Origin: Bacteroidaceae bacterium
GTDB lineage: Bacteria > Bacteroidota > Bacteroidia > Bacteroidales > Bacteroidaceae
Direction of reading: 5' to 3'
Assembly (NCBI GenBank): GCA_016302965.1
Contig: JAEDMP010000022.1
Location: 1 to 32,372 of the forward strand
DNA length: 32,372 nt
The notes beneath the pieces are model-generated. The model did not search any database. It was not told the origin of the DNA and saw only the letters and a list, made by a program, of their open reading frames with translations. Below, piece after piece: positions 1 through 7,273 of the stretch; position 1 is the first letter of the stretch; each line of letters opens with the position of its first letter. Both the position numbers and the translations under genes were made by a program.

Positions 1-23
1 TTTTCTCAGATTTTATGCTTATC

Positions 24-98
24 TTTGCCATGTCATTGATGATTTTTGCTTGTCTCGATTTGCAGCACTAAGGTAAGTGAAAAATCTGACATGGCAAA
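24..98. repeat. Inverted repeat, 12-bp perfect arms
   Basis: The arms TTTGCCATGTCA (24-35) and TGACATGGCAAA (87-98) are exact reverse complements, separated by 51 nt. Their inner flanks also pair in part (T-rich after the left arm, A-rich before the right arm), so the structure could be longer. It may be a folded RNA, a decayed terminator or the end of a repeated element. Nothing in the sequence decides between these. Confidence 0.5.
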
Positions 99-368
99 AT
101 CCTGAACGCTCGGCTTTGCCGCTTGCCACAAGCAATAACTTTTTGTTGCTCAGGTACTTATAAAAAAAGTAAAAATAAAGTGTTGCGGAATTAAGGTTCA
201 TCTTATATCACACGCCATCGACCTCAGGCGGGCGGGCAATATCACGAAAAGGAAGATAAAGACGCTGAAGACAAAAATGAAAAAACTCTTAGGTGAAAGC
301 CTGACACCCTAAATCTGATTATTTCGTTAATAAATCAGCGGAAACGGTATATTTTTACAACTTTCCGC

Positions 369-398
369 TTGTTTTCTCACGAAATATTACTATCTTTG
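369..398 (+). promoter_or_regulatory. Bacteroidetes-type promoter motif, rightward, no gene attached
   Basis: TTG at 369-371 lies 19 nt before TATCTTTG at 391-398, which fits the -33/-7 consensus of the Bacteroidetes primary sigma factor. No start codon with a meaningful frame follows before the next promoter at 592-621, so this may be a leftover from a lost gene or drive a short RNA. Confidence 0.4.
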
Positions 399-422
399 TG
401 GCGTCACTTAAAATAATTGATG

Positions 423-453
423 CAAAGGTAACAAAAAAACTGTAATCTGCAAA
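423..453 (-). promoter_or_regulatory. Bacteroidetes-type promoter motif, leftward
   Basis: On the minus strand, TTTG (450-453) lies 19 nt before TACCTTTG (423-430), an excellent match to the -33/-7 pair. It would fire leftwards into the gene-free region and directly against the rightward motif at 369-398. No credible gene is downstream of it inside the window. Confidence 0.4.
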
Positions 454-591
454 GACATCAAGCAAAAATTATTCATTTCCCTTAAAATTCCTGTCTGCCT
501 TTAGGGGAAAGAATTAGTTTAGTCTGTATTGCTTATTTATAGCAAAGGGACATACTAAACATCATTTTCTGCAGTTTTTCTTCCAAAAGCA

Positions 592-621
592 TTGTTTTCT
601 TAAAAAAATATATTAACTTTG
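592..621 (+). promoter_or_regulatory. Promoter of the 56-aa/GNAT cassette
   Basis: TTG at 592-594, a 19-nt spacer and TAACTTTG at 614-621 match the Bacteroidetes -33/-7 pattern. The start codon of the small gene follows at 660, which leaves a short leader with a purine-rich AGAGAGG stretch just before the ATG. Confidence 0.55.
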
Positions 622-659
622 CTGCTGAAAAGACAAACTAACAAGAAAGAGAGGTGACA

Positions 660-830
660 ATGGCAGCAAAACCATATCCATTCAAAGAAACTCCAATATT
701 GTTTGGTGACGATGCTGTTCGTTTCCAAAAGGAAATAGAACATCCTGTAAGTATGTCTGTTGGCGAGAGGCAGGCACAGGAAGAAGCATATGAGTATTTG
801 AAAAGTATAGCAACATTTCCAATGCCCTAA
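660..830 (+). CDS. 56-aa protein, putative antitoxin partner of the GNAT enzyme
   Basis: A short intact frame (ATG 660, TAA 828-830) encodes 56 residues beginning MAAKPYPFKETPILFGDD and ending FPMP. It has its own promoter and a purine-rich leader, and it stops only 3 nt before the start of the acetyltransferase, so the two are surely co-transcribed. The protein is acidic in its C-terminal half (GERQAQEEAYEYLK) and has no signal peptide, membrane segment or cysteine. The stretch TPILFGDDAVRF resembles small Bacteroidetes proteins I associate with genes upstream of toxins, such as TPVLxGxDAxxF. It is not recognisable as the ribbon-helix-helix DUF1778 antitoxin that normally accompanies TacT. 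The antitoxin role is inferred from position and size only. Confidence 0.7.
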   Translation: MAAKPYPFKETPILFGDDAVRFQKEIEHPVSMSVGERQAQEEAYEYLKSIATFPMP

Positions 831-833
831 TAA

Positions 834-1361
834 ATGAGAAGATTTTTACGGATAGAGGATGTTGAAACCATAAAGCCATTCAATTGCGGAGACAAAAAGT
901 TGAATGGCTTTCTTCTTGAAGATGCCCGTTTCTTCTATGAAGAATTTATTGCCAATACATTTATTCTGGAGGATGACGACGAAACTATTGCTTATTTTAG
1001 TTTGCTGAATGACAAAGTTTCTAATACGACGGTTCCCCAGAATCTTTGGAGGAAACTTAGGAATGAATTTCCACATGAAAAGCATTTCAGCAGTTATCCC
1101 GCAGTAAAGATTGGTCGTCTTGCAGTAGCAGAAGGACATCAAGGAGAGCATATAGGCTCTATGCTCATTCGCTCTATTCGTGAAATGCTTCTGCGTAGAG
1201 CCTCTATTGGGGCATGTCGCTTTATAACAGTGGATGCACTTGTTGACAAACGACATTTTTACGAGAAGAACGGCTTTCGTCTACTTCAAAATGAAATACC
1301 AGAAGAAGCCGACACGGTGTTAATGTACTTTGACCTCAAAGCATTTACGGAAAAAGTATAA
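834..1361 (+). CDS. GNAT-family N-acetyltransferase, TacT-like putative toxin
   Basis: This 175-aa protein is close to TacT/AtaT-type acetyltransferase toxins in length and layout. Family marks in order: FNCGDKKLNGFL near the N-terminus (residues 16-27), KIGRLAV (92-98), the acetyl-CoA pyrophosphate loop QGEHIG (103-108) and FYEKNGF (142-148), whose Tyr143 matches the tyrosine used in TacT-like enzymes. Characterised relatives acetylate the amino group of aminoacyl-tRNA and stop translation; here that is inference. The gene lies 3 nt after the 56-aa gene. Codon use is AT-rich and unlike the genes after 1920, which suggests horizontal acquisition. A general metabolic or ribosomal-protein acetyltransferase is the alternative. 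Confidence 0.85.
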   Translation: MRRFLRIEDVETIKPFNCGDKKLNGFLLEDARFFYEEFIANTFILEDDDETIAYFSLLNDKVSNTTVPQNLWRKLRNEFPHEKHFSSYPAVKIGRLAVAEGHQGEHIGSMLIRSIREMLLRRASIGACRFITVDALVDKRHFYEKNGFRLLQNEIPEEADTVLMYFDLKAFTEKV

Positions 1362-1440
1362 GAGGGAAGGCGGGGAGAAATATGGCGACCTGATCAACCG
1401 CAACTTATCCGCAAGGATAGATAGTATGAAACCTCTATAA
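1362..1440 (+). pseudogene. Possible C-terminal remnant of an unidentified gene
   Basis: Between the GNAT stop and the hairpin, the +1 frame relative to GNAT stays open and ends at TAA 1438-1440. It reads like an ordinary protein tail (KYGDLINRNLSARIDSMKPL). It has no start of its own and I do not recognise the family. It may be the leftover end of a gene interrupted when the upstream cassette arrived, or simply chance. Confidence 0.2.
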
Positions 1441-1458
1441 AAGACCCCGCTCCAATAC

Positions 1459-1494
1459 AAACAGGACTTGCGTTCAAATCTGCAAGTCCTGTTT
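1459..1494. terminator. Bidirectional hairpin terminator
   Basis: The 13-bp arms 1459-1471 and 1482-1494 are exact reverse complements (core ACAGGACTTGC / GCAAGTCCTGT) around a 10-nt loop. The stem starts with A residues and ends in TTT, so it can work in both directions. It sits between the GNAT gene (plus) and the TonB-domain remnant (minus), which converge here. Confidence 0.7.
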
Positions 1495-1518
1495 CGCAGG
1501 ATACAAATTAGGCGTATT

Positions 1519-1908
1519 TTACTTGAAATTGACAGGTAGCATGTATCTAACCCGCACAGGAAGACCGCTAAGCTTTCCAGGATTCCATTTAGGCATACTC
1601 TCAATGACACGAGTCGCTTCTTTGTCAATGGCGGGATGCATCGGACGCATCATTTCTGCATTGGTGATGGTTCCGTCCTTCTCTACAACGAACTTAACCA
1701 TTAAGCGACCTACGCCCAAATCCTTTATCTCATCTGTGATTTGGACGTGCTCCTTTATCCAAGCTTGTATGCTTGTATTGCCGTCGGGGAACGACGGCAT
1801 TTCGTTAGCCGTTTCAAAAATGCGCTCTCCAAACCTATCCTTCCTCGCAGTTTCTCTTACCTGCTTTGCGGCCTCTAATTCTTGACCAGTTTGCAGCGTA
1901 ATTGACAA
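1519..1908 (-). pseudogene. TonB C-terminal domain fragment lacking its N-terminus
   Basis: The frame encodes a typical Bacteroidetes TonB C-terminal domain: an EMPSFPDG lead-in, GRLMVKFVVEKDGTITNAEM, then DKEATRVIESMPKWNPGK and the final strand VRVRYMLPVNFK. Intact relatives carry an N-terminal membrane anchor and linker. Here the only start before the domain is a TTG at 1906-1908. An in-frame stop lies just upstream (1927-1929), and no signal or membrane helix is present. The coding sequence ends 39 nt from the divergent queD start, which leaves no room for the missing part. I read it as the 3' piece of a broken gene; a soluble TonB-like domain started at TTG is less likely. Confidence 0.65.
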
Positions 1909-1947
1909 CTTAGGTAGAAGAAAACCCTAATTCAAAAAACTTTCAAC

Positions 1948-2289
1948 ATGTATTACATCAAAAAGACCATGGAGATAGCAGGCAGCCACCAGCTCCGGCT
2001 ATCCTACAGCAGCAAATGCGAACAGCTGCACGGACACAACTGGATGATTACCATCTTTTGTAAAGCCAAGAACCTGAATGCCGACGGAATGGTGGTCGAC
2101 TTCACTGAGGTGAAACGACGCATCCACGGCTATCTGGACCATGGCAACTTCAACGAACTGCTGCCTTTCAACCCGACTGCGGAAAACATCGCACGATGGG
2201 TGTGCGAGCAGATTGACAGTTGCTACCGCGTGGAGGTGGAAGAGAGCAGAAACAATGTGGCCATCTACGAAAAGGACGAAGAGGAATGA
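1948..2289 (+). CDS. queD: 6-carboxy-5,6,7,8-tetrahydropterin synthase
   Basis: QueD converts 7,8-dihydroneopterin triphosphate to 6-carboxytetrahydropterin, the second step of 7-deazaguanine (preQ0/queuosine) synthesis in the cytoplasm. The 113-aa length is normal. The zinc histidines are visible at H14 (GSHQL), H28 and H30 (LHGHNW), the catalytic cysteine at C24, the D64-H65 pair in LDHGNFNEL, and the PTAENIA substrate motif at 77-83. The gene overlaps queE by 4 nt (ATGA), so the two are translationally coupled. Start ATG 1948 is the first in frame and gives the usual MYYIKK N-terminus. Only 39 nt separate it from the TonB remnant, so its promoter must reach into that remnant. Confidence 0.95.
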   Translation: MYYIKKTMEIAGSHQLRLSYSSKCEQLHGHNWMITIFCKAKNLNADGMVVDFTEVKRRIHGYLDHGNFNELLPFNPTAENIARWVCEQIDSCYRVEVEESRNNVAIYEKDEEE

Positions 2290-2852
2290 GGGTGAACGAG
2301 ATTTTCTATTCCATCCAGGGTGAGGGACGGTTTACGGGGACGGCAGCCGTCTTCATCCGTCTCAGCGGATGCAACCTGAGATGCCCCTTCTGCGACACAC
2401 ACCATGAGACCTTCGAGGAGATGGACGAAGAGGAGATAGCCAGAAGGGTTAGTGCCTTCCCTGCCCGCCATGTGGTGATTACGGGAGGGGAGCCGACCCT
2501 GCAACTCACCCCCAAACTGACCCAGTGCCTGCATGCCATGGGATGCTATATCCAGATGGAGACCAACGGCAGCAAGGCTTTGCCCGAAGGAGCCGACATC
2601 GACTGGATTACCTGTTCGCCCAAAGACGCTCCGCTCCGCATCCAGCGCATCGATGAACTGAAGGTGCTCTTCGGATGCCAGAACATCGAAAACCTCAGCC
2701 AAATCAAAGCCAAGGACTACCGCCTGCAGCCGCTCGACACAGGACAGCCCGACGACAATCGCCGCATCCTCAATGACACGCTCAGCTATATCGCCGCACA
2801 TCCGAAGTGGCGGCTGTCGCTGCAAACCCACAAGATGATTCACATGAGGTGA
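2286..2852 (+). CDS. queE: 7-carboxy-7-deazaguanine synthase, radical SAM
   Basis: QueE is a radical SAM enzyme that contracts 6-carboxytetrahydropterin to 7-carboxy-7-deazaguanine. The 4Fe-4S motif is the CxxxCxxC form expected for QueE: C29, C33 and C36 in SGCNLRCPFCDT. The N-terminal IFYSIQGEG and the GGEP motif (67-70) for SAM binding are intact. ATG 2286, overlapping the queD stop, is the correct start; the frame is open further upstream, but those codons lie inside queD and give no family-like sequence. The 188-aa length is at the short end of normal. Its stop lies 2 nt from the stop of the convergent metallopeptidase gene. queC and queF are not in the window. Confidence 0.95.
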   Translation: MRVNEIFYSIQGEGRFTGTAAVFIRLSGCNLRCPFCDTHHETFEEMDEEEIARRVSAFPARHVVITGGEPTLQLTPKLTQCLHAMGCYIQMETNGSKALPEGADIDWITCSPKDAPLRIQRIDELKVLFGCQNIENLSQIKAKDYRLQPLDTGQPDDNRRILNDTLSYIAAHPKWRLSLQTHKMIHMR

Positions 2853-2854
2853 CG

Positions 2855-4936
2855 TCACACCACCTTGAGCCTCACCACCATCGTGGCCTGATACTGACGG
2901 CCGTCGGTGTGGGTATAGACAAAGGCCTGACGGATGGTATAGGTCTGTCCGGCAGAAAGATGGCCCGGGTATTGTCCCACATAGCAGCCGTATTTCTCGG
3001 GATACATCTCGGCAAAGATGGCAGCCGAAGAGGTGTAGCCCACCACTTGGCCTGAGGTGGTGAACCAGTGGCCGTAACAGGTGGATGACGAGGTGGACGT
3101 CGTGGTGCCATAGGTCTTGGCTCCCGTAGCGCTGACTCCCACAAAGTCGATGGTACCCTTCACCCCGTGGCTCGACGCACTACACTTCACGGCCTGCATC
3201 TGCTTGGTGCTCACTCCCAAGGCACGGCTCACGGCATCCAGGTCGTACTGCACGCGCACGCTGCTGTAGTTGCTGCCGCTATAGGCCAGTGTGGCATCGA
3301 TCACCACGGTGGTGTCACGACGCACATAGTCTTCGGGATAGTCGCCATAGGTACGGTTGGTGCCCTGGGCTCCGCAGTTCTCGAAAGAGACCTCATAGGG
3401 CCACTGCTCATCATTCGACTCGTCATCGTCCCAGGCATGACGCCAATGTTCGGTGGGAGCACCTGTCACCACCAGCCATGCCTTGGCTACATCGTCGGGC
3501 AGCAGGAGTTCGGCAGTGCCCTCGGCATCACCTTGCATCTCACCGTAAATGCGCTCACCGCCAGCGGTTTGTGCCACCAATCCATAACGCCAGCCTGCCT
3601 TCGATGTGTTGACGTTGCGATAGCCGGCTGCTCCGGCCCTCCCCTTGAAATGTACCTTGACGGTGGTGCCGCCCTGCAGTCCCTTGAGACGGATGATATT
3701 GAAGCCATAGTTCTGGGGGGCACACTCCGGTGCAACGATGTAACTGTCATCGGTGCCCTCTACCCAGTTGAGGGTAGTGGAAAAAGCATCCTGATAATTC
3801 TTGCCGCGGTCGCGCAAACCGTCGATGTCCCAGGTGACGGCATGGCAGGCGAAATCGAAAATCATCCGGTTGAAATCATCCTGCGACAGACCATTCATAC
3901 GCTGATAGGTCTCCACAGGGTCTTCGGGATATTTCGACTCACGCCACAGCCTACCGATAAAGTCGGCACCATGCAACTGGCACCAGTAATACTGGATGAA
4001 ATAGTTGGCATAACGGGGCGACTCATGCAGGAATCCGCGGTAGACATTGTCTACATATTCGCTATACCGATAGTTGGTGAAGAGAGAGGCAGGATAGACC
4101 TGGAATGCCTGCCACTGGGCACAGCACTCCCACCAGCAGTTGCCGCCGCTGCCATTGCTGCCGAAGCCCCACTGCCAGCCATGGGTTCCTCCCAGGTCGG
4201 CACTCACCAAATACTGGAACACATGCCCCACCTCATGAGCCATCGTATGACCGCCCTCGGCCTGGAACGCCCAGGGATTGCAGTGGAAGAGCCCCACCTT
4301 CTGAGAGCGGGTCTTCAGCGTAGAGCCCGAATAGTAACTCACCGTGCCGTCCTGACCGGAACCATCGGCACGCCATGACTCCTGATTGACCACAAACATA
4401 CAGATTTTGAATCTGTCGGTGAGCGAAGAGCCGGGTTGCAGAAAGCCCAACTCTTCTACATATTTCTTCCAGATGGTCTCAGCCCGGTTGAGCGCCGTCT
4501 TGATATGAATACTGTAACCGCCCAAGGAGACGCTGCCATTGACCAACTGGAGACCTTTCTCCCAGAAAATGACAAAATGCTCGGACTCCATGGAACGCTG
4601 GAAACAATACCGGGAAGACTCCAGTGTGAAATCGACATCCCGATACTCATTGGGCTTGACGAGCGTTCGGCTGCCCTCGCCGAAGAGATAAACGGCTCCA
4701 TCACGATAGGTCTTGTAGACGGGGATGGGGCGGTCGAAACCCTCGTAACTGGTCAGAAGACACAAGCGACGCTCGTCGAAACGGATGGAGTCGACACCAT
4801 CGAGGCTCCACACCTCATTCTCTATGAAGCGGTCGGCAAACTGCACGGTCAACTGCTGCGGTCGCTGCTGGGCAAACATCGGCAGAGACAGAAGCACACA
4901 AACAAGACAAAACAGCATACTCCTCTTTGTTTTCAT
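2855..4936 (-). CDS. Secreted HExxH metallopeptidase-like protein (DUF6055/DUF4859 type)
   Basis: This 693-aa protein has a signal peptide (residues 1-22, cleavage FA|QQ). The central domain has the zinc motif HEVGH (H234, E235, H238) followed by WWECCAQW with E270 placed as a third ligand, the gluzincin arrangement. Aromatic-rich sequence around it (THGWQWGFG) fits the DUF6055 family as I recall it. The last 130 residues or so (YDLDAVSRALGVS, then GHWFTTSGQVV and a beta-rich end) look like DUF4859. The substrate is unknown; export points to periplasm or surface. It is the second gene of a two-gene minus operon, 15 nt after the 151-aa protein. The domain names come from memory of the families, while the zinc motif is seen directly. 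Confidence 0.8.
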   Translation of the reverse strand: MKTKRSMLFCLVCVLLSLPMFAQQRPQQLTVQFADRFIENEVWSLDGVDSIRFDERRLCLLTSYEGFDRPIPVYKTYRDGAVYLFGEGSRTLVKPNEYRDVDFTLESSRYCFQRSMESEHFVIFWEKGLQLVNGSVSLGGYSIHIKTALNRAETIWKKYVEELGFLQPGSSLTDRFKICMFVVNQESWRADGSGQDGTVSYYSGSTLKTRSQKVGLFHCNPWAFQAEGGHTMAHEVGHVFQYLVSADLGGTHGWQWGFGSNGSGGNCWWECCAQWQAFQVYPASLFTNYRYSEYVDNVYRGFLHESPRYANYFIQYYWCQLHGADFIGRLWRESKYPEDPVETYQRMNGLSQDDFNRMIFDFACHAVTWDIDGLRDRGKNYQDAFSTTLNWVEGTDDSYIVAPECAPQNYGFNIIRLKGLQGGTTVKVHFKGRAGAAGYRNVNTSKAGWRYGLVAQTAGGERIYGEMQGDAEGTAELLLPDDVAKAWLVVTGAPTEHWRHAWDDDESNDEQWPYEVSFENCGAQGTNRTYGDYPEDYVRRDTTVVIDATLAYSGSNYSSVRVQYDLDAVSRALGVSTKQMQAVKCSASSHGVKGTIDFVGVSATGAKTYGTTTSTSSSTCYGHWFTTSGQVVGYTSSAAIFAEMYPEKYGCYVGQYPGHLSAGQTYTIRQAFVYTHTDGRQYQATMVVRLKVV

Positions 4937-4951
4937 TCGGTTTCCTCCTTT

Positions 4952-5407
4952 CTATTTCTTCCAAAAACGAAACGACATCTTACCCGCCTTCAACACATAG
5001 CCACCTACGGGCAACGACTGCAGACGGAACACGCAACTTCCTGAGACTGTGGTGACGAGCACGTCCATCCGCCTGCCCGCCATGTCATAGATAACAGGAC
5101 GGACTCCATCCGGGGCTGGCACCACCAGTTCCTGGCCTTGCATCACTACCGACGAAGCCGTCGTGGCAGCGGCAATGCCCGAGGGGGCATCCTGTTCGGA
5201 GACCGCAAAACTGAGTATATCGGCAAACTGGTAGCGGTCGGCATCCACCACAGCCTCACCATCTGCAAAACGCAACATGGGAGCCCTTTCTCCTCCCAAC
5301 TGATACCAGGCCTGACTGCCGTCGGCAAGGGTGAACACCACGCTTCTGCCCTGTACAGCGGAGAGGGGTGCAAGGAGACAAAGCAACGAACATAACACGT
5401 GTTTCAT
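4952..5407 (-). CDS. Small secreted protein with a sorting-tail-like C-terminus
   Basis: A 151-aa protein with a signal peptide (MKHVLCSLLCLLAPLSAVQG). The first half (FTLADGSQAWYQL, ADILSFAVS) is the short beta module often seen near the start or end of exported Bacteroidetes proteins. The C-terminal 50 residues (VIYDMAGRRM, LPVGGYVLKAGKMSFRFWKK) resemble type IX secretion or Por-type C-terminal tails in layout, though weakly. It is first in an operon with the metallopeptidase, which itself lacks such a tail. Function is unknown; an accessory or anchoring subunit is possible. Confidence 0.7.
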   Translation of the reverse strand: MKHVLCSLLCLLAPLSAVQGRSVVFTLADGSQAWYQLGGERAPMLRFADGEAVVDADRYQFADILSFAVSEQDAPSGIAAATTASSVVMQGQELVVPAPDGVRPVIYDMAGRRMDVLVTTVSGSCVFRLQSLPVGGYVLKAGKMSFRFWKK

Positions 5408-5450
5408 ATCTGATGTTTTTTCAAGTTAGCAGTTATTGGATTACAGGCTG

Positions 5451-5481
5451 CAAATATACTGCTTTTCTGACAAAACAGCAA
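5451..5481 (-). promoter_or_regulatory. Promoter of the metallopeptidase operon
   Basis: On the minus strand, TTG (5479-5481), a 20-nt spacer and TATATTTG (5451-5458) fit the Bacteroidetes -33/-7 consensus. The start codon at 5407 is about 44 nt downstream. Confidence 0.5.
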
Positions 5482-5632
5482 GAAAAAACGCCACTAAAAA
5501 AGACAAAAAAACACCAATAAGAGGCCACCAAAGAGGGGAAAAGACACCAGCCAACGAACGGGAAACGAGACAGAAATAGCCCTATCTGCTATAAATAATG
5601 TAAAAAAGGAGTGGTTTTACAAAAGTTTAGCG

Positions 5633-5640
5633 TACCTTTG
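5633..5640 (+). promoter_or_regulatory. -7 element of the GH3 operon promoter
   Basis: TACCTTTG matches TAnnTTTG. A good -33 TTTG is not visible at the usual distance; the sequence there is TGGTTTT. The operon's first ATG is at 5709. Confidence 0.45.
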
Positions 5641-5708
5641 CACATTCATATATATATGCGTATTCATGACGTATAACCAACAAGAAGAAATAAAAAAAGA
5701 ATCACGAT

Positions 5709-7268
5709 ATGAGTCTGACCCGTATTATCAGCAAGGTATTCGAACCCCGACAGAGGGAACTCGACCGCTACTTCAACGAAGCACCGGCCCTGCAACAGCA
5801 GGTGCTCACCCAACTCTTGAAAGCGGCCAAAGACACCGAATACGGACGCAAACACCTGTTTGGAGAAACCAACAGCTATGAGGATTTCATCAAACGGACT
5901 CCCCTGAACACCTACGAGGAACTCAAGGGCGACATCGACCGCATGAGACACGGAGAGAGGGATATCCTCTGGCCGGGACGTGTGAAATGGTATGCCAAGT
6001 CATCGGGAACCACCAACGACAAGAGCAAGTTCATCCCCGTGAGCGAGGAGGGACTGAAAAACCTGCACTACCAGGGCGGAAAGGATGCCGTGGCACTCTA
6101 TCTGCGCAACAATCCCAAGAGCCGCCTCTTCGATGGTAAGGCACTGATTCTTGGCGGAAGCCACGCCCCCAACTACAATCTGCCCGGTTCACTCGTGGGC
6201 GACCTCAGCGCCATCCTCATCGAGAACATCAATCCCCTGGCCAACCTTGTCAGAGTGCCCAAGAAAAAAACAGCACTCATCTCCGACTTTGAAGTGAAGC
6301 GCGAACGCATTGCCCAGGAAACCCTCCACAAGAATATCACCAACCTCAGCGGCGTGCCCTCGTGGATGCTCTCCGTACTCACCCGGGTGATGGAGCTCTC
6401 GGGCAAGCAGTATCTGCAGGAGGTGTGGCCCAACATCGAGGTGTTCTTCCACGGAGGTGTGGCCTTCACTCCCTACCGCAAGCAGTATCAGCAACTCATC
6501 ACCTCACCCGACATGCACTATATGGAGACCTACAACGCCAGTGAGGGGTTCTTCGGACTGCAGAACGACCCCGATGACCCCGCCATGATGCTGCTTGTGG
6601 ACTACGGTGTGTTCTATGAGTTCATCCCCATGGACGAGTTCGGGAAGGACAACCCCACCATCCTACCGCTCTGGGGCGTGGAGACGGGCAAGAACTATGC
6701 CATGGTCATCAGCACCTCGTGCGGACTGTGGAGATATGTGCTCGGCGACACCGTCTGCTTCAGTTCCACCAACCCCTACAAATTCACCATCACCGGACGC
6801 ACCAAGCATTTCATCAATGCCTTCGGCGAGGAACTCATCGTGGACAATGCGGAACGCGGACTGGCCTTTGCCTGTGCCCAGACGGGAGCCGTCGTAAGCG
6901 AATATACGGCAGCCCCCGTATTCATGGACGACCAAGCCAAATGCCGCCACCAGTGGCTCATCGAGTTTGCCCAAGAACCCGACGACCTCGACACCTTTGC
7001 CCGACTGCTCGACCAGTGTCTGCAGGAACTCAACAGCGACTATGAGGCCAAACGATACAAGAACATCACCCTGCAGCACCTGGAAATCATCAAGGCCAAG
7101 AAGGGTCTCTTCAACGAATGGCTCAAGATGAAGGGCAAACTGGGAGGACAGCACAAGGTGCCGCGACTCTCCAACAGCAGGGAGCATATCGAACTGCTGC
7201 TCAAACTCAACACCCCATCTCATCCCGCCGCATCCGACTCCATCGCATCCGGCACTACCCTATCCTGA
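5709..7268 (+). CDS. GH3-family acyl-adenylating enzyme
   Basis: This 519-aa protein belongs to the GH3 (auxin-responsive promoter) branch of the adenylate-forming superfamily, whose plant members join amino acids to acyl hormones through an acyl-AMP. Conserved marks: the ATP loop SSGTTNDKSK (98-107), YNASEGFF in the middle, and GLWRYVLGDTV before the mobile C-terminal domain with TGRTKHFINAFGEEL. There is no signal peptide, so it is cytoplasmic. The acid and amine substrates in bacteria are not known. It is first in a tight operon: 5 nt to the lipoprotein gene and then 3 nt to DUF3108, which suggests a shared envelope-related task. ATG 5709 gives the usual N-terminus. Confidence 0.9.
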   Translation: MSLTRIISKVFEPRQRELDRYFNEAPALQQQVLTQLLKAAKDTEYGRKHLFGETNSYEDFIKRTPLNTYEELKGDIDRMRHGERDILWPGRVKWYAKSSGTTNDKSKFIPVSEEGLKNLHYQGGKDAVALYLRNNPKSRLFDGKALILGGSHAPNYNLPGSLVGDLSAILIENINPLANLVRVPKKKTALISDFEVKRERIAQETLHKNITNLSGVPSWMLSVLTRVMELSGKQYLQEVWPNIEVFFHGGVAFTPYRKQYQQLITSPDMHYMETYNASEGFFGLQNDPDDPAMMLLVDYGVFYEFIPMDEFGKDNPTILPLWGVETGKNYAMVISTSCGLWRYVLGDTVCFSSTNPYKFTITGRTKHFINAFGEELIVDNAERGLAFACAQTGAVVSEYTAAPVFMDDQAKCRHQWLIEFAQEPDDLDTFARLLDQCLQELNSDYEAKRYKNITLQHLEIIKAKKGLFNEWLKMKGKLGGQHKVPRLSNSREHIELLLKLNTPSHPAASDSIASGTTLS

Positions 7269-7273
7269 ACGAT

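Larger units (their letters stand above)
1..659. other. AT-rich gene-free stretch with possible gene remnants
   Basis: No convincing intact gene is visible before 660. The region holds an inverted repeat (24-35 / 87-98), a GC-rich patch near 106-122 and two promoter-like motifs. On the plus strand, an open frame without a clear start ends at a TAA near 310 and reads as a lysine-rich C-terminus (ending KMKKLLGESLTP). It could be the tail of a decayed gene, but I cannot identify it. The 60-codon minus-strand frame across 19-201 reads through the repeat and looks spurious. Base composition is clearly more AT-rich than the window after about 1920. Confidence 0.5.
5408..5708. other. Divergent intergenic region
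   Basis: This 301-nt region separates the minus-strand secreted-protein operon from the plus-strand GH3 operon. It contains a promoter for each side (listed separately). The middle, about 5482-5610, is A-rich with no hairpin, repeat or short gene that I can support. Confidence 0.6.

Noticed and set aside
19..201. 60-codon minus-strand frame
   Set aside because: It crosses an inverted repeat, has no good start context and reads like repeat-derived sequence. It is kept only as part of the gene-free region.
1909..1947. preQ1 riboswitch before queD
   Set aside because: The gap is only 39 nt, with no stem or C-rich aptamer pattern.
3167..4378. 403-codon open frame on the plus strand
   Set aside because: Antisense to the HExxH metallopeptidase gene, which has a signal peptide and a zinc motif; the plus-strand product is low-complexity and His/Ala-rich.
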